From: Rhodopirellula baltica
GTDB taxonomy: Bacteria; Planctomycetota; Planctomycetia; Pirellulales; Pirellulaceae
Length of the DNA stretch: 64,000 nucleotides
Direction: 5' to 3'
NCBI GenBank assembly: GCA_002901265.1
Contig: PPHI01000057.1
Location: forward strand, 62,001-126,000
Shown here: positions 37,780 through 47,971 of the stretch, piece by piece
Numbering within the stretch: position 1 is the first letter of the stretch
Layout: every line of letters begins with the position of its first letter
Notes under the pieces: model-generated
Databases searched by the model: none
What the model saw: only the letters and a program-made list of their open reading frames with translations
What the model was told of the DNA's origin: nothing
Translations under genes and position numbers: made by a program

Positions 37780-40700
37780 ATGAGCCTGTCAAACACGCTT
37801 GTATCGCGTTGTATTGCTTTATTGCGTTTTCATGGGATTCTATTTCTAGGTCTCGCCACTGCGCACGCGTCGCCGGTAGCTGCCGCTGAGGATGACGTCG
37901 CAAACTTTGAAGCCTCGATCGCACCGCTTTTGCAATCGTATTGCATTGACTGTCACACGGGCGATGAAGCCGAAGCGGAGATCGATTTGTCGCTATACCA
38001 AAATCAAGGCGACCTTATCGGCGACCAGACCGTCTGGATCAAAACTCGCACCATGCTGTCCAGCGGTCAGATGCCGCCCAAAGACTCTGTACAGCCGACT
38101 GATGCCGAACGTGCGGACCTTGAATCTTGGGTGACCGGATATTTGTCGAACCTTGCCAAAGCGAGTGCTGGCGATCCCGGACCGGTTGTTTTGCGTCGTT
38201 TAAACAATGACGAATATCGCTACACCATTGGCGACCTAACAGGTGTAACGTCACTCAATCCGACACGCGAGTTTCCGGTTGATGGTGCGGCAGGCGAAGG
38301 CTTTATCAACTCCGGTGAAGCTCAAGCGATGTCCCCCGCGTTGGTGACAAAGTATCTTGATGCGGCCAAAGAAGTCGCATCCCATGCAGTCCTGACGCCC
38401 AAGGGGATCCGATTTTCCGATTTCGATTCCCGTCGCGACTGGACTGACGAACGGGTGCAAGCGATTCGTGATTTCTATCGTCGGTGGACAGTCCCTGCGA
38501 ACGTCGAAATGCAGGTCAGCGGCGCAGGGGACGTTCCCAATGAAGGCGGAACCCTACCGCTTCGTCAATCGCTGCTCACTCTCCTAAAAAACCGCGACTC
38601 GCTAGAACGAGGCAGCGTCAGTTTTCGAGAAATCGCCGAGTCCGCCTCCGACGATGGAACACCGGTCAACGCGAAATACTTGTCACTGATTTGGAACGCG
38701 TTCAACGCAGACGACAACGCCGATGACGCGATCATGAATTCGCTTCGTCGTCAGTGGCGAATCACCAACGTCAGCAATCTCGATTCGTTCGTCGCATCGA
38801 TCAATCGGTTGCAGGACGTCACGTTTCGATTTAATTCGATCGGCCACATGGGCGGCGATGGGAAACCAAAAGCATGGATCGAAGGCCTCAATCCGATCCA
38901 GTCCAAACAAAGCGTTCGTCTGGATCTGCCGACCACGCCGAATGAAGACCTCACAATCTACTTGGCGGTCTCAGACGCTGGTGACGGACCCGAAGGTGAC
39001 CAGGTACTGTTCAAGAACCCACGACTTACCACAGACAGTGGCATCTCGATTCCGCTGAGTAAGTTGGCAGGATTAGCGAACGCACTCGAGTCTCGGAAAA
39101 AATTGGCACTGCGTTCGGTCACGGAATACTTGAGTGCGATCAATTCGATCGAATCAACAGCGATCAGTACCAACGAGGAATTCCAAACAGTCGCAATCGA
39201 ACGAAACCTCGATCCGATTTTGTTGAAAGCGTGGGCGGACTATTTGGGGCTGAACGTGTCCTCGACGGTCGAAGTCAACGGGCGTTTTCAAAACACAGAA
39301 ACCAATCCGACATATCCCTTCATTAAAAGCTGGGGATCAGGGTCAACGCCTTTCGTTTCTTCAAACGCGTCCGACGACCAAGTTCGAATCCCTGGCGTTG
39401 CAAACCCACACAAAGTTTTCGCTCACCCCGCACCCGATCGTTTTGCCGCGATTGGGTGGCAAAGCCCTCTCGACGGAACGGTGGAGGTGACAGCGTCTCT
39501 ACTTGATGCCCACGCTGATTGCGGTGGTGGTCAGGAATGGTGGCTTCAACACCTGAGCGGGCGTGGTGACCGCAATCTTTGGCAAGGCAGAATTGGCCGC
39601 GGCGGTCGCGCACAGTCTGAAACAATGGAAGTCACGGTTCGGAAAGGCGACGTGATTTCGTTTCTGCTGGGTCCCGGTGACGAATACACCTGCGACCTAA
39701 CCGAAATGGACCTGACGATCAACGAAAATGGAAACGAAAAACGACACTGGAATCTTGCCCAAGACGTCGCGGACGACCTGCTAGCCAGTAACCCTCATGC
39801 GGATCAATTCGGCAACGCAGACATTTGGCATTTTTACCAAGGCGACTTATCCAGCGCACGATCGGTGGCGTCACCGACCGATGCAATCCCGCCGGATTCG
39901 ACGCTGGCTCAGTGGTTGGACGAAAGTGATTTAAATCGTCGTCAACAACTTGCATCGCAAATCCAAGCTCAATGTGATCGCATCACCAACGATAACCAAT
40001 CGCCTGAGAAATCAGCGGACACAACAGTTTGCCAACAGATTTCGCACCTTGTCGCACGCAACGTGTCACTGGATGCCATGCTCCGTGAAGAGCATCCTGA
40101 CGAACGATTTGGCCCGAAGGGCGACAATGAACTCGCCCCGGAAGACTTGCTTGTCCAAGCCCCCGCTGTCTTGGCATTTTCCATTCCACATGAACTGTCA
40201 CTGGGCCGAAGACTTGAAGCACAAGCCAGCCTGGCGAAAAGCGATGGAAACCCCGGCAGTGTTCGGATCGCGGTCAGTTCGACTCCGCTTACCGCAGCCG
40301 AAGTGGGTCTGGAACAACCGACGCTTGCCGTGCCGGGATCCAAACGATTCGAAGAAATTGCAAACAGCTATCGACGATTTCGCGAACTGTTTCCTCCAGC
40401 AGTTTGCTACACAAGAATCGTCCCTGTTGACGAAGTCGTCACACTCAGTCTGTACCATCGCCAAGACGAGGCTCTTCAGCGTTTGATACTCAGTGAGGAT
40501 GAGATCGCAACACTGAACGCCATGTGGGACGAGATGCTGTTCGTCGCCCAAGAACCGCTGCGTTACGAAGTCGCATTCGAACAGTTACGTGAATTTGCGA
40601 CGCAAGATCGCCCCGATTTAGTCAAAGTTTGGGACCCACTCAAACCCGGTGTAACCGCTCGGGCAGAAGCGTTTCGTCAGCGGCAAATGCAGCTAGAACC

Positions 40701-41934
40701 GTTGCACGTCAATTCAGTAATTGAATTTGCGAACCGGGCTTGGCGTCGCCCGCTGGAGACAGAAGAATTCGACCAGATCCGCGATCTCTACCAAATATTG
40801 CGTGCCGAAGGATTGGACCATGAACCCGCGATTAAGTTACTGCTAGCACGCGTTCTTGCTTCGCCATCGTTTCTATATCGCCGCGAGGTTCAACCACCAG
40901 GCAACGCACCGGCGGAAGTAAACGGAATCGAATTGGCGAACCGATTGAGTTACTTCTTGTGGTCATCCATGCCGGATGACGAGCTATTGCAGCTTGCTCT
41001 CGACGGTCGCTTGTTGGACGACAGGATTCTTGAACAGCAAGTCGATCGTATGTTGGACGATCCGCGGTCACGACGTTTGGCAATTCAGTTCGCGTGTCAG
41101 TGGCTGCACCTGCGAAACTTTGACCAAAACGACGACAAGAACGAAAAGCTCTATCCCGAGTTTGCAGTGCTGCGTCAGGAGATGTACGAAGAAACCATTC
41201 GCTTCTTTGACGACCTATTTCGATCCAATCGCCCGGTCACCGCGATCTTGGATGCGGACCATGTCTTCGTCAACGAGCGTATGGCCAAACACTATGGCAT
41301 TGATGGAGTGCACGGCGACGACTGGGTGAAAGTCGATGCCGCCGGTGACGTCGGACGAGGCGGTATCCTGGCGATGGCGACAGTCTTGGCCAGTCAATCG
41401 GGCGCGTCCCGAACCAGTCCGATCTTGCGGGGAAATTACGTCTATGAAACGTTGCTGGGTCAGCGATTGCCACGACCACCAGCCAATGTGCCACAGCTTC
41501 CTGATCAAGTTCCTGAAGGCTTGACGGCGAGACAATTGATCGAGCTCCATAGCTCCGCCCCGGAATGCGCCAAGTGTCACGAGTTAATCGATCCATATGG
41601 TTTCGCACTCGAACAGTACGACGCGATCGGGCGTATTCGTCCTGTGCCCACGGACACGTCGGCGCTATCATCCGATGGCACAGAACTCAATGGAATCGAC
41701 GGTTTACGAAACTACCTGCTCGGCGAGCGACGCGACGATTTTCTCCGTCAATTCTGCCGCAAACTCTTGGGCTACTCGCTCGGTCGTGAAGTCCAGTTGT
41801 CCGACGAAGTCCTACTCGATGAAATCCGGCAAACGCTTCATTCAAATGATGATCTTGTCCGGATTGCTGTAAAATCGATTGTCACCAGTCCGCCGTTTCG
41901 GCGGATTCGTGGTGCCGATTGGGTCCAACCCTAA
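37780..41934 (+). CDS. Large DUF1592-family haem protein with beta-sandwich insert
   Basis: A 1384-residue version of the DUF1592 family. After a signal peptide ending near HASPVAAAEDD is the haem motif CIDCH and PSCyt1 (MPPKDSVQPTDAERADLESWV). DUF1587 follows (LRRLNNDEYRYTIGDLTGV). An extra segment of about 500 residues carries helical regions and a carbohydrate-binding-like beta-sandwich (around 540-660: HPAPDRFAAIGWQSPLDG, then EYTCDLTEMDLTI). The C-terminal third has DUF1595, DUF1592 (LANRLSYFLWSSMPDDEL), DUF1588, a second haem-type motif CAKCH and DUF1585 (LLGYSLGREVQLSDEV). ATG 37780 gives a normal signal peptide. Its partner DUF1552 gene follows after 36 bp. It is a much expanded paralogue of the gene at 33638. 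Confidence 0.9.
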   Translation: MSLSNTLVSRCIALLRFHGILFLGLATAHASPVAAAEDDVANFEASIAPLLQSYCIDCHTGDEAEAEIDLSLYQNQGDLIGDQTVWIKTRTMLSSGQMPPKDSVQPTDAERADLESWVTGYLSNLAKASAGDPGPVVLRRLNNDEYRYTIGDLTGVTSLNPTREFPVDGAAGEGFINSGEAQAMSPALVTKYLDAAKEVASHAVLTPKGIRFSDFDSRRDWTDERVQAIRDFYRRWTVPANVEMQVSGAGDVPNEGGTLPLRQSLLTLLKNRDSLERGSVSFREIAESASDDGTPVNAKYLSLIWNAFNADDNADDAIMNSLRRQWRITNVSNLDSFVASINRLQDVTFRFNSIGHMGGDGKPKAWIEGLNPIQSKQSVRLDLPTTPNEDLTIYLAVSDAGDGPEGDQVLFKNPRLTTDSGISIPLSKLAGLANALESRKKLALRSVTEYLSAINSIESTAISTNEEFQTVAIERNLDPILLKAWADYLGLNVSSTVEVNGRFQNTETNPTYPFIKSWGSGSTPFVSSNASDDQVRIPGVANPHKVFAHPAPDRFAAIGWQSPLDGTVEVTASLLDAHADCGGGQEWWLQHLSGRGDRNLWQGRIGRGGRAQSETMEVTVRKGDVISFLLGPGDEYTCDLTEMDLTINENGNEKRHWNLAQDVADDLLASNPHADQFGNADIWHFYQGDLSSARSVASPTDAIPPDSTLAQWLDESDLNRRQQLASQIQAQCDRITNDNQSPEKSADTTVCQQISHLVARNVSLDAMLREEHPDERFGPKGDNELAPEDLLVQAPAVLAFSIPHELSLGRRLEAQASLAKSDGNPGSVRIAVSSTPLTAAEVGLEQPTLAVPGSKRFEEIANSYRRFRELFPPAVCYTRIVPVDEVVTLSLYHRQDEALQRLILSEDEIATLNAMWDEMLFVAQEPLRYEVAFEQLREFATQDRPDLVKVWDPLKPGVTARAEAFRQRQMQLEPLHVNSVIEFANRAWRRPLETEEFDQIRDLYQILRAEGLDHEPAIKLLLARVLASPSFLYRREVQPPGNAPAEVNGIELANRLSYFLWSSMPDDELLQLALDGRLLDDRILEQQVDRMLDDPRSRRLAIQFACQWLHLRNFDQNDDKNEKLYPEFAVLRQEMYEETIRFFDDLFRSNRPVTAILDADHVFVNERMAKHYGIDGVHGDDWVKVDAAGDVGRGGILAMATVLASQSGASRTSPILRGNYVYETLLGQRLPRPPANVPQLPDQVPEGLTARQLIELHSSAPECAKCHELIDPYGFALEQYDAIGRIRPVPTDTSALSSDGTELNGIDGLRNYLLGERRDDFLRQFCRKLLGYSLGREVQLSDEVLLDEIRQTLHSNDDLVRIAVKSIVTSPPFRRIRGADWVQP

Positions 41935-41970
41935 TCCCCTCCTGCTTTCGCCCACCTTTCGGATTGTCGC

Positions 41971-43275
41971 ATGCCTTCAACATCAGTTCAGCGCCGTACA
42001 TTCTTGCGTGGAATCGGCGTCAGCATGGCGTTGCCTTGGATGGAGTCCCGCTCGGTCTGGAGCGAATCGCCAACATCGACGAGCGATTCAGCATCCGCGC
42101 CGACCCGAATGGCAATTTTGTTTTCCGGTTGCGGCTATCACTCGACCGAATGGTGGGCCGAAGGTCAGGGAAGCGAGATGAAGCTTGGGCGCGTCTTGCA
42201 TCCGCTGAATGAATTCCGTGACCGAATGGTTTTCATCAACGGTTTGTACAACGCCGAAGCATTGAAAGGCAACATCCACAGCTCACAGACAGGCAACCTA
42301 TTGTCTGGTGCCCCGCTGTCCTCCGGCGGAAAAATCCGATCGGGTACCAGCGTCGATCAAGTCGTCGCGCAGCACCTCGGTCGCCAAACCAAACTGCCCA
42401 GCTTGGTGCTTGGCTGCGAGAAATCCAATCCGTCGGTCCACAAAAATTATTCGATGCTTTACAGCTCGCATATTTCATGGAGCAGTCCGACAACACCGAC
42501 ACCGCTGGAAGTTTATCCGGCCCTCGCATTTGATCAGCTATTCAAAGACGCCGCACAGCAAGGTGACAAGAGCGTGTTGGATGCGGTATTGGAGGACGCC
42601 AAAGATTTCCGTCGCGGAATCAGCCACCGCGATCAACAAAAGCTTGATGAGTACCTTCACTCGGTCCGCGAAGTCGAATCACGCTTGGATCGGGCTGGGC
42701 AGCGTGGCGAACTACAAGGCTGGCGTCCAACCTTGGAAAAACCCAACATGGCTCGTCCCGTTGATGGCTATCCACAAGACATCGTCGAACACATGCGGCT
42801 GATGTGTGACATCCTTGTCTTGGCATTTCAAACAGACACAACGCGTGTCTGTACTTTGAAACTGAACAACGACCATGGCACGTTGCGATTCCCGCACTTG
42901 GGAATCGACTACATGATCCATCACTTGCTCTCTCACACCGACAACGAAGATTGGTTGACGGTCAATCAATTCTTCTTGGAACAATTCCGCTACTTGGCGG
43001 CGAAGATGGACTCGATCGAAGAAGGCGAACGAACTTTGCTTGACAACTCGATGCTGATGCTGTGTTCGAGCATGCGGAACGGGCAGCACGATGCGTCACG
43101 CTTGCCGGTCGTCATGCTTGGCGGTGGTGGCGGTAAAATCAAAGGCGGGCAAAATCTTGACTACAGTGACAATCCCGATCGCCAGATGTGTCGCTTGTAC
43201 CTCAGCATGATGAAGGTGATGGGGGTCAATCGCGAGACGTTCGGCGACGCAACGGCACCACTTGCCGAAGTCTAA
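41971..43275 (+). CDS. Second DUF1552 protein with RR leader
   Basis: A 434-residue exported protein. The leader QRRTFLRGIGVSMALPWM resembles a Tat signal. DUF1552 hallmarks follow: ILFSGCGYHSTEWWAEGQ in the position of the usual PNG motif, FINGLYNAEALKGNIHSSQTG, and SVDQVVAQHLG; the C-terminus has LDNSMLMLCSSMRNGQHDASRLP. The conserved histidines are kept. It pairs with the large DUF1592 protein, 36 bp upstream, as a second module of the same type. The last 4 bases overlap the convergent flippase gene. Confidence 0.9.
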   Translation: MPSTSVQRRTFLRGIGVSMALPWMESRSVWSESPTSTSDSASAPTRMAILFSGCGYHSTEWWAEGQGSEMKLGRVLHPLNEFRDRMVFINGLYNAEALKGNIHSSQTGNLLSGAPLSSGGKIRSGTSVDQVVAQHLGRQTKLPSLVLGCEKSNPSVHKNYSMLYSSHISWSSPTTPTPLEVYPALAFDQLFKDAAQQGDKSVLDAVLEDAKDFRRGISHRDQQKLDEYLHSVREVESRLDRAGQRGELQGWRPTLEKPNMARPVDGYPQDIVEHMRLMCDILVLAFQTDTTRVCTLKLNNDHGTLRFPHLGIDYMIHHLLSHTDNEDWLTVNQFFLEQFRYLAAKMDSIEEGERTLLDNSMLMLCSSMRNGQHDASRLPVVMLGGGGGKIKGGQNLDYSDNPDRQMCRLYLSMMKVMGVNRETFGDATAPLAEV

Positions 43276-44591
43276 ACTGCGAGTTTCGTGTTACGCCAAG
43301 CCCGGTGTTCTTGGTACTTGGCGACGATCGCAGCCGATCCGAGGCAGATCGCAAACACGCACGCGACACCGTTGCTGCCGGCTTCTAGAAACGCGATCGG
43401 TATCATTCCGACCATAGCGACCGAGTGCAGGATCAAGTTGGCGGCAAGCTGTCGTGACTGGCCCATGAACAGCAACGCGGTAGGCGAAAGCGAAAACAAC
43501 GTCCACAGACATGCCCCCGAACTGATCCAGATCAGTGCCGTGTGCGACGTCACAAACTGGGGTCCAAACAACGACAGAATCCAGTCGCCGAATTGGTACA
43601 AAATCACCCAAAACACAAGTGCCGCTCCACCGATCACAGCTTGACGACGTCTTCGAAGAAGCTGGTCAGATTCCATGTCTCCAGTATCAATCGCGACAGC
43701 AAGCATCGGGAAGTAGTATTTGTCGGCGGACTTCGAAAGCAACAGGACGAGACAGCCCGTCTCAAACGCTGGGGCAAGCAACCCCAATTCCGCCGAAGAG
43801 TGCGGCAAGTGGTGGAGCACAACGAGCGGTGCTTTGAAAAGCCACGTGATCGCGCACCCGATCGCAAAGTATGAAAGACTGCGATACAGCCAATGCCCCC
43901 ACTGGATCCCTGTCGTCGATTCGTTTGCGATGGAATCGTCTGGTCCGATGTCCGGCTGCGAACGTTCAATCAAAAGCGGTAAGCAAACGAGTAGCCCGAC
44001 GACACTGCCGATTCCGAAACAAATGACCGCCAGGGTCGCATCAAACGATTTAATCCAATGCGCGCTTGCCAAAATCAATGTTAGCGTGACGGTCGGCACC
44101 AAGGCACGCGCGATCAATGTCCCCAAAATCGGCGACCGACTTGCGATCAGCAAATCGACTGCCACACCACACCCTGCAATCGCCGGAATAAACAGCACCG
44201 CAGTTAACGACGTCAACTCAACAGCGCCCCGCACCAACTGCGATTCGAGTCCAATACCGATTGCAACAAACAGTGCACTGACGACGAAGACCATTCGCTT
44301 TGCGAAGGCAAAATAGGCTTTCCGTTGACGGCGACTATCGGATTGATCCGCCAATGGAATGCGTTTATAGGCGTACTTCCCCACCCCTGCTTCGGCGAGC
44401 GCACCAAACATGGTGAGCACCGCAATCGCCCCGACGAATCCGTCAAACTCGTGCGCGGACAATCGATGAGCTAAATACAGCATCAACAAATAGCTCAGCA
44501 GCACGCCGGTGATATTTGCACCGATCAGAATCCCTGCGATTGAAGTGGAGAATCGCGTGGCAGATTCAGAAGTGTCTGGCAGGCGATCCAT
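43272..44591 (-). CDS. Polysaccharide flippase-like membrane protein
   Basis: A 439-residue protein with about twelve hydrophobic segments and few long loops, beginning LSYLLMLYLAHRLSAHEFDGFVGAIAVLTMFGALAEAGVGKYAYK when read in pieces; this opening is typical of Wzx/MATE-type polysaccharide exporters. It would flip a lipid-linked glycan or similar across the inner membrane. No glycosyltransferase is adjacent, so the cargo is unclear. The stop overlaps that of the convergent DUF1552 gene by 4 bp. Confidence 0.65.
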   Translation of the reverse strand: MDRLPDTSESATRFSTSIAGILIGANITGVLLSYLLMLYLAHRLSAHEFDGFVGAIAVLTMFGALAEAGVGKYAYKRIPLADQSDSRRQRKAYFAFAKRMVFVVSALFVAIGIGLESQLVRGAVELTSLTAVLFIPAIAGCGVAVDLLIASRSPILGTLIARALVPTVTLTLILASAHWIKSFDATLAVICFGIGSVVGLLVCLPLLIERSQPDIGPDDSIANESTTGIQWGHWLYRSLSYFAIGCAITWLFKAPLVVLHHLPHSSAELGLLAPAFETGCLVLLLSKSADKYYFPMLAVAIDTGDMESDQLLRRRRQAVIGGAALVFWVILYQFGDWILSLFGPQFVTSHTALIWISSGACLWTLFSLSPTALLFMGQSRQLAANLILHSVAMVGMIPIAFLEAGSNGVACVFAICLGSAAIVAKYQEHRAWRNTKLAV

Positions 44592-44739
44592 AGATGCAGA
44601 AGGCCGAGAGCGGTGGGAAGGGAGACGCGATCACGACGGGTAGGGCAATATCGTTGTGCCCACAGCGACAGAGGGCAGCAATTTACCTTAGACAGAAAGC
44701 AATAGCGATAGATCAGTGTCGTTGAGGTGGGACCGACGT

Positions 44740-45111
44740 CTAAGTCTGCTGTTCGATCATCTTGAAATACAGAAAACCGATCAACACGACAATCAACGCG
44801 TGCAAAACGATCGTCAAGTAAAACGCGATTTGGAACGACAACTTCCGAGTTTTGTGACGCACCATTCGTTGTGCGATCCAGGCGCCGGGCCACCCGCCGA
44901 GGACCGCCCAAATGTGCAACGTCGCCTCTGGAACGCGCCAACGTCCCCGCTGAGCCGACCGTTTGTCAGCGACATAGATGAAGAAAGTTCCCAAACTGAC
45001 GATCAGGATCCATCCTATGTAGATCAAAACTAAATTCAAATCACTGCTCGATTTGGTGAATGAGTACGACGCAGAAAATTTCGCGTTTCCACACCCCCAC
45101 TGCGGGGCCAC
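44740..45111 (-). CDS. DUF1294 membrane protein
   Basis: A protein of up to 123 residues with three hydrophobic stretches. The loop YVADKRSAQRGRWRVPEATLHIWAVLGGWPGAWIAQ (given here in part as DKRSAQRGRWRVPE and LGGWPGAWIAQ) followed by RHKTRKLSF is the DUF1294 signature. The first 25 residues lack hydrophobicity and may not be translated; a TTG within LNLVL is an alternative start. Some DUF1294 proteins carry a cold-shock domain; this one does not. Function is unknown. It is divergent from the PQQ-like gene. Confidence 0.8.
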   Translation of the reverse strand: MAPQWGCGNAKFSASYSFTKSSSDLNLVLIYIGWILIVSLGTFFIYVADKRSAQRGRWRVPEATLHIWAVLGGWPGAWIAQRMVRHKTRKLSFQIAFYLTIVLHALIVVLIGFLYFKMIEQQT

Positions 45112-45313
45112 TATATGGAGGGTGCACCATTCAGCGGTTTACTGGATTCGAAGGAGTTTTGTCCATCCCGACTCGCTTGAAAACCCTCCCAGTCGCACAA
45201 CACAGCCACGGCCGGCTCGGCTTTCGCGGCAGATATGCTTTGTCGGATCGATGAACTGCCATTAAACTTTGGATCCGACGCCCCGCCTCATGATCATCCC
45301 CCCGCCCCTGCCT

Positions 45314-46528
45314 ATGTTTGCTTCGCACCAGCTCGCTTCGCTGTTCGCAGTTTTCGTTGTTTTGTGTAATCAGTCACTCGGCCAAGACTGGTTTCGTTGG
45401 CGAGGCCCCAACCTTGACGGAATCGCCCAATCAGAAAAATGGTCGGGAGAACTACCGAAGAGTGACTCCAAGATTCGTTGGCGTGCGTCGGTCGGCATCG
45501 GATTTTCCTCGTTCGTGTGCCACGACGGACTTGTGATCACCATGGGACACCAAGGCGATGATTCGGTCGTCACCGCGTTAGACCAAGAATCCGGTAAAAC
45601 GACTTGGCAATTCAAGTTCCCAGCGCCGCTTGATGATCGCGATTTTGAAGGTGGACCAACTTCCACGCCGACGATCGACGGCGACAACGTTTATGTGTTC
45701 AGCCGAATGGGCGAGCTGTTCTGCTTGACACTCAAAAGCGGCGAACAAATTTGGAAAACGTCGTTGGCCGATCGCGCCCAAGTCCGCTTGCCAGGATGGG
45801 GATGCTCCGCCGCGCCCTTGGTCCTTGGCGACAAACTGATTTTGAACCTTGGCGAAGCCGGAATGGCGGTCAATAAACAAACCGGCGAATTGATTTGGCA
45901 GTCCGATGACCGCGAATGCGGCTACGCTTCCCCGGTGCCGATTCCAAATTCTGATCCCGCAGCCGTGATCATCGCATCTGGGAAAACGTACGTCGGCGTT
46001 GAAGTCGAAACCGGGAAAGAACTCTGGGCCGTACGCTGGCTGACGAGCTTCAACTGCAACGCTGCCGATCCGATTGTCAACAACAATCAGATGTTTTTAT
46101 CGTCCGGATACAACCGCGGTGCAGGCTTGTTTGACCTCAGCAGCGAAAAACCCGATGCGATTTGGAAGAACAAAGAGATGAAGAACCAAATCCATGGTTC
46201 GATTCTCTATCAAGGCAAGCTGTACGGAATCGACGGAGACATGGAAAGCGGCGGCAGTTTGAAATGCTTGGACTGGGCGACCGGCGAAGTCGAATGGTCA
46301 ACCGACGACTTACGACCGAGCGGACTATCAATGGTCAATAACCAACTGCTAGTTCTGACCGAAGAAGGCGTTCTGATCACCGCACCGGCAACGCCCGACG
46401 GTTGGCAGCCGATTTCGGAAATGAACGTCTTGGAAGGCAAGTGCTGGACCAGCCCTGTGTTTTCAAATGATCAGATCTATTGCCGAACGATTCACGGCGA
46501 AGTCGTTTGCGTCGATTGCCGCGAGTAA
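45314..46528 (+). CDS. Exported PQQ-like beta-propeller protein
   Basis: A 404-residue secreted protein. The signal peptide (LASLFAVFVVLCNQSLGQ) is followed by WFRWRGPNLDGIAQSEKW and several PQQ-type blades, for example DQESGKTTWQFKFPAP, LKSGEQIWKTSLADRA and ATGEVEWSTDDLRPSG. PQQ_2-domain proteins in planctomycetes mostly lack the quinoprotein catalytic site and are thought to act as binding or scaffold propellers; I see no catalytic Asp-Pro pair. I chose ATG 45314; ATG 45290 is an alternative. It is 58 bp upstream of the Gfo/Idh gene, in the same direction. Confidence 0.85.
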   Translation: MFASHQLASLFAVFVVLCNQSLGQDWFRWRGPNLDGIAQSEKWSGELPKSDSKIRWRASVGIGFSSFVCHDGLVITMGHQGDDSVVTALDQESGKTTWQFKFPAPLDDRDFEGGPTSTPTIDGDNVYVFSRMGELFCLTLKSGEQIWKTSLADRAQVRLPGWGCSAAPLVLGDKLILNLGEAGMAVNKQTGELIWQSDDRECGYASPVPIPNSDPAAVIIASGKTYVGVEVETGKELWAVRWLTSFNCNAADPIVNNNQMFLSSGYNRGAGLFDLSSEKPDAIWKNKEMKNQIHGSILYQGKLYGIDGDMESGGSLKCLDWATGEVEWSTDDLRPSGLSMVNNQLLVLTEEGVLITAPATPDGWQPISEMNVLEGKCWTSPVFSNDQIYCRTIHGEVVCVDCRE

Positions 46529-46586
46529 ACTATCGCGGCGATTCAAACCTTTCTCATCTAAGCAACACTCCACCACGATTGTCACT

Positions 46587-47903
46587 ATGAACCTGAAACG
46601 TCGTAGCTTCCTAGCCGGTACCGCCGCCGCCGCAACTTGGGCCTCGGCACCCGCTGTCCACGCGGCGCCGAAAGATAAAAAGTACCGCACCGCATTGATC
46701 GGTTCGGGCTGGTGGGGAATGAACATCTTGCGTGAAGCTTTGACGGCAGGCCAAACCAAGGTTGTCGCTTTGTGCGATGTCGATAGCGATCGATTGGAGA
46801 TCAACGCCGAAGAGGTCAATGACCTGTGCGGCGACACGCCAAACACCTATAGCGACTATCGCGAGCTGCTCGAAAAAGAAGACATCGAGGTCGCGATCAT
46901 CGCGTCTCCCGATCACTGGCACGCGCTACAAACGATCGCGGCGATCAACGCCGGTGCGCACGTCTTTATCGAAAAACCGACCGGACACACGATCGGCGAA
47001 AGCCAAGCGATGGTCAAATTGGCCAAAGAGTCTGACCGGATCGTCCAAGTCGGATTGCACCGACGTATCGGACCGCACCACGTTTCGGGAATGAAATTCT
47101 TGAAAGACGGCGGTGCCGGCGACATCGGGATGGTGAAGATGTTTGTGCATTCACGCGGTGGAGCCGAACGGCCGACACGCAATAGTGAACCGCCAGAGAA
47201 CCTGGATTGGGAAATGTACTGTGGGCCAGCGCCAATGCGACCGTTCTGTCGCCGTATCCATCCCGGTGGTTTTCGTCACTACCTCGACTTTGCCAACGGT
47301 ACGCTTGGTGATTGGGGTGTGCATTGGCTTGACCAAGTGTTGTGGTGGGCGGACCAGCAATCGCCGACTTCGGTGTATTCCAGTGGCGGTCGACCGATCG
47401 CCGGTGAAGTAGTCCTTACCGACGACGAACAGACCACGGACGCGCCGGATCATCAAATCGCGACGTACAAGTTTGATAACTTCACCGCTTACTGGGAACA
47501 TCGCAAATTCGCCGGGAACGGCCCCGAACAATCAAGTGTCGGTTGTTATTTCTATGGCACCAACGGCACCGTCCACATGGGCTGGCGTGATGGCTGGACG
47601 TTCTATCCGGCGGACAGCAAGAAACCCGTCATTCACGAAGACCACCAACTGCAAGAACCCGACGGACACAACATCCAGTTGCTGTGGAAGGATTTTTTGA
47701 ACTCGATCGAGACCGGCCAAAAACCCGCTGCTGACATTGTGATCGGACATCAAGCGACGACTCTCAGCCTGCTGGGGATGTTGTCGATGAAGCTCGGACG
47801 CAGCATTCAATGGGATGGCGATCGTGAAATGATCCCAAATGATCCCGAAGCCGCCGCGTTGATGCGGCGTGATTATCGCGGCGATTGGGTCTATCCCAGT
47901 TAA
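46587..47903 (+). CDS. Exported Gfo/Idh/MocA oxidoreductase
   Basis: A 438-residue NAD(P)-dependent oxidoreductase with a Tat-type leader (KRRSFLAGTAAAATWASAPAVHA), so it probably acts in the periplasm with a bound cofactor. The Rossmann part has ALIGSGWWGMNILREAL and the family's EKPTGHTIGE motif (Glu-Lys-Pro). The C-terminal beta-sheet half has GGFRHYLDFANGTLGDWGVHWLDQVLW. Planctomycetes carry many such exported copies, some proposed to oxidise sugar C3 hydroxyls in glycoside breakdown. The DUF1080 and TIM-barrel genes at 52-54 kb fit such a pathway. The start at ATG 46587 is decided by the leader; the longer frame from 46467 overlaps the previous gene. Confidence 0.9.
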   Translation: MNLKRRSFLAGTAAAATWASAPAVHAAPKDKKYRTALIGSGWWGMNILREALTAGQTKVVALCDVDSDRLEINAEEVNDLCGDTPNTYSDYRELLEKEDIEVAIIASPDHWHALQTIAAINAGAHVFIEKPTGHTIGESQAMVKLAKESDRIVQVGLHRRIGPHHVSGMKFLKDGGAGDIGMVKMFVHSRGGAERPTRNSEPPENLDWEMYCGPAPMRPFCRRIHPGGFRHYLDFANGTLGDWGVHWLDQVLWWADQQSPTSVYSSGGRPIAGEVVLTDDEQTTDAPDHQIATYKFDNFTAYWEHRKFAGNGPEQSSVGCYFYGTNGTVHMGWRDGWTFYPADSKKPVIHEDHQLQEPDGHNIQLLWKDFLNSIETGQKPAADIVIGHQATTLSLLGMLSMKLGRSIQWDGDREMIPNDPEAAALMRRDYRGDWVYPS

Positions 47904-47971
47904 CGAACGAGAGCGAAAACGCTATCGTCAGGCCAACCTTGCCTGACCGACTCCCGCAGTTTTCCGAACCG

